From the NCBI RefSeq assembly GCF_900142105.1, contig NZ_FQZS01000014.1:47547-111546 (forward strand): a stretch of DNA of 64,000 nt, written 5' to 3'. The position numbers and the translations under genes are program-made. Shown here piece by piece: positions 63,980 through 64,000 of the stretch (position 1 is the first letter of the stretch; each line of letters opens with the position of its first letter). The stretch comes from Lutispora thermophila DSM 19022 (GTDB lineage: Bacteria > Bacillota > Clostridia > Lutisporales > Lutisporaceae). Under the pieces are notes generated by a model. The model had not been told where the DNA came from, ran no database searches, and saw only the letters and a program-made list of their open reading frames with translations.

Positions 63980-64000
63980 ATGATTTAAGTTGCCATATGG

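Larger units (their letters stand above)
63384..63990 (+). mobile_element. Decayed IS200-type element
   Basis: A tnpA remnant lies between several hairpins, including a right-end-type hairpin at 63957-63979. Bases 63841-63960 contain 63 G or C in 120, clearly higher than the AT-rich surroundings. The outer boundaries are approximate. No tnpB is present. Confidence 0.72.

Noticed and set aside
63384..63990. IStron (group I intron fused to an IS605-type element)
   Set aside because: The flanks have many hairpins, but no group I core segments are recognisable and the part before tnpA is only about 90 bases.
1..64000. tRNA, rRNA, SRP RNA or CRISPR arrays
   Set aside because: No cloverleaf-type GTTCRANYC boxes with acceptor stems, rRNA stretches or regularly spaced repeats were noticed; small RNAs could be missed by reading alone.

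Overview
The window is a low-GC, AT-rich chromosomal segment from a motile, endospore-forming member of the Firmicutes, most likely class Clostridia. The evidence is the combination of spoVS, codY, a SigD-class flagellar sigma factor, FliY with a CheC-like domain, CheC/CheD, FapR, and FabK as the enoyl-ACP reductase. Gene order follows the Bacillus subtilis yceD-rpmF ... rnc-smc-ftsY ... rnhB ... topA-hslVU-codY-fla/che backbone with clostridial differences. I cannot name the genus from sequence alone; a Tissierellales or Peptostreptococcales-like lineage is a guess. I saw no tRNA, rRNA or CRISPR array.

Layout. (1) 40-800: a strong SigA promoter, a DUF177 protein and rpmF, closed by a terminator. 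(2) 850-7755: a fatty acid synthesis operon fapR-plsX-fabH-fabK-fabD-fabG-acpP-fabF, with a FapR-like operator at its promoter and a terminator-like hairpin between acpP and fabF. (3) 7811-9926: rnc, a radical SAM gene, and spoVS behind a SigH-type promoter. (4) 10226-20711: smc and ftsY, then a strong promoter carrying a 42-bp perfect palindrome, ylxM-ffh-rpsP-khpA-rimM-trmD, and rplS with its own promoter and structured leader, then rbgA and rnhB. (5) 20723-26237: an orphan FliK-like/FlhB-C-like pair (ylqG-ylqH type), yraN, mnmM, comM on the minus strand, and dprA. (6) 26255-31368: topA, hslV-hslU-codY, terminator. (7) 31614-63358: one almost gapless flagellar/chemotaxis run, flgB to sigD, followed by fapA (DUF342) and three small genes: lysine-rich, SwrB-like and MltG-like. 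(8) 63359-64000: terminator, then a decayed IS200-type element of clearly higher GC.

How the genes work together. The fab operon makes acyl-ACP for phospholipids, with FapR sensing malonyl-CoA. FtsY and Ffh form the SRP membrane-targeting pathway that also serves the many membrane proteins encoded downstream. RNA-maturation and ribosome genes (rnc, rimM, trmD, rbgA, rnhB, mnmM) cluster around them. CodY sits directly upstream of the motility run. That run encodes the basal body and rod proteins FliE, FlgB and FlgC, the hook (FlgD, FlgE, FliK), the export gate (FliOPQR, FlhAB, FliHIJ), the stator (MotAB), the switch (FliG, FliM, FliY), the placement GTPase/ATPase pair FlhF-FlhG, chemotaxis proteins (CheA, W, C, D, Y), a PilZ c-di-GMP receptor in the place where B. 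subtilis has cheB, and SigD for late genes.

The points most worth follow-up are the FliK-like/FlhB-C-like pair outside the flagellar operon, the post-sigD module of poorly described envelope proteins, the palindrome at the ylxM-ffh promoter, and the PilZ-for-CheB replacement.
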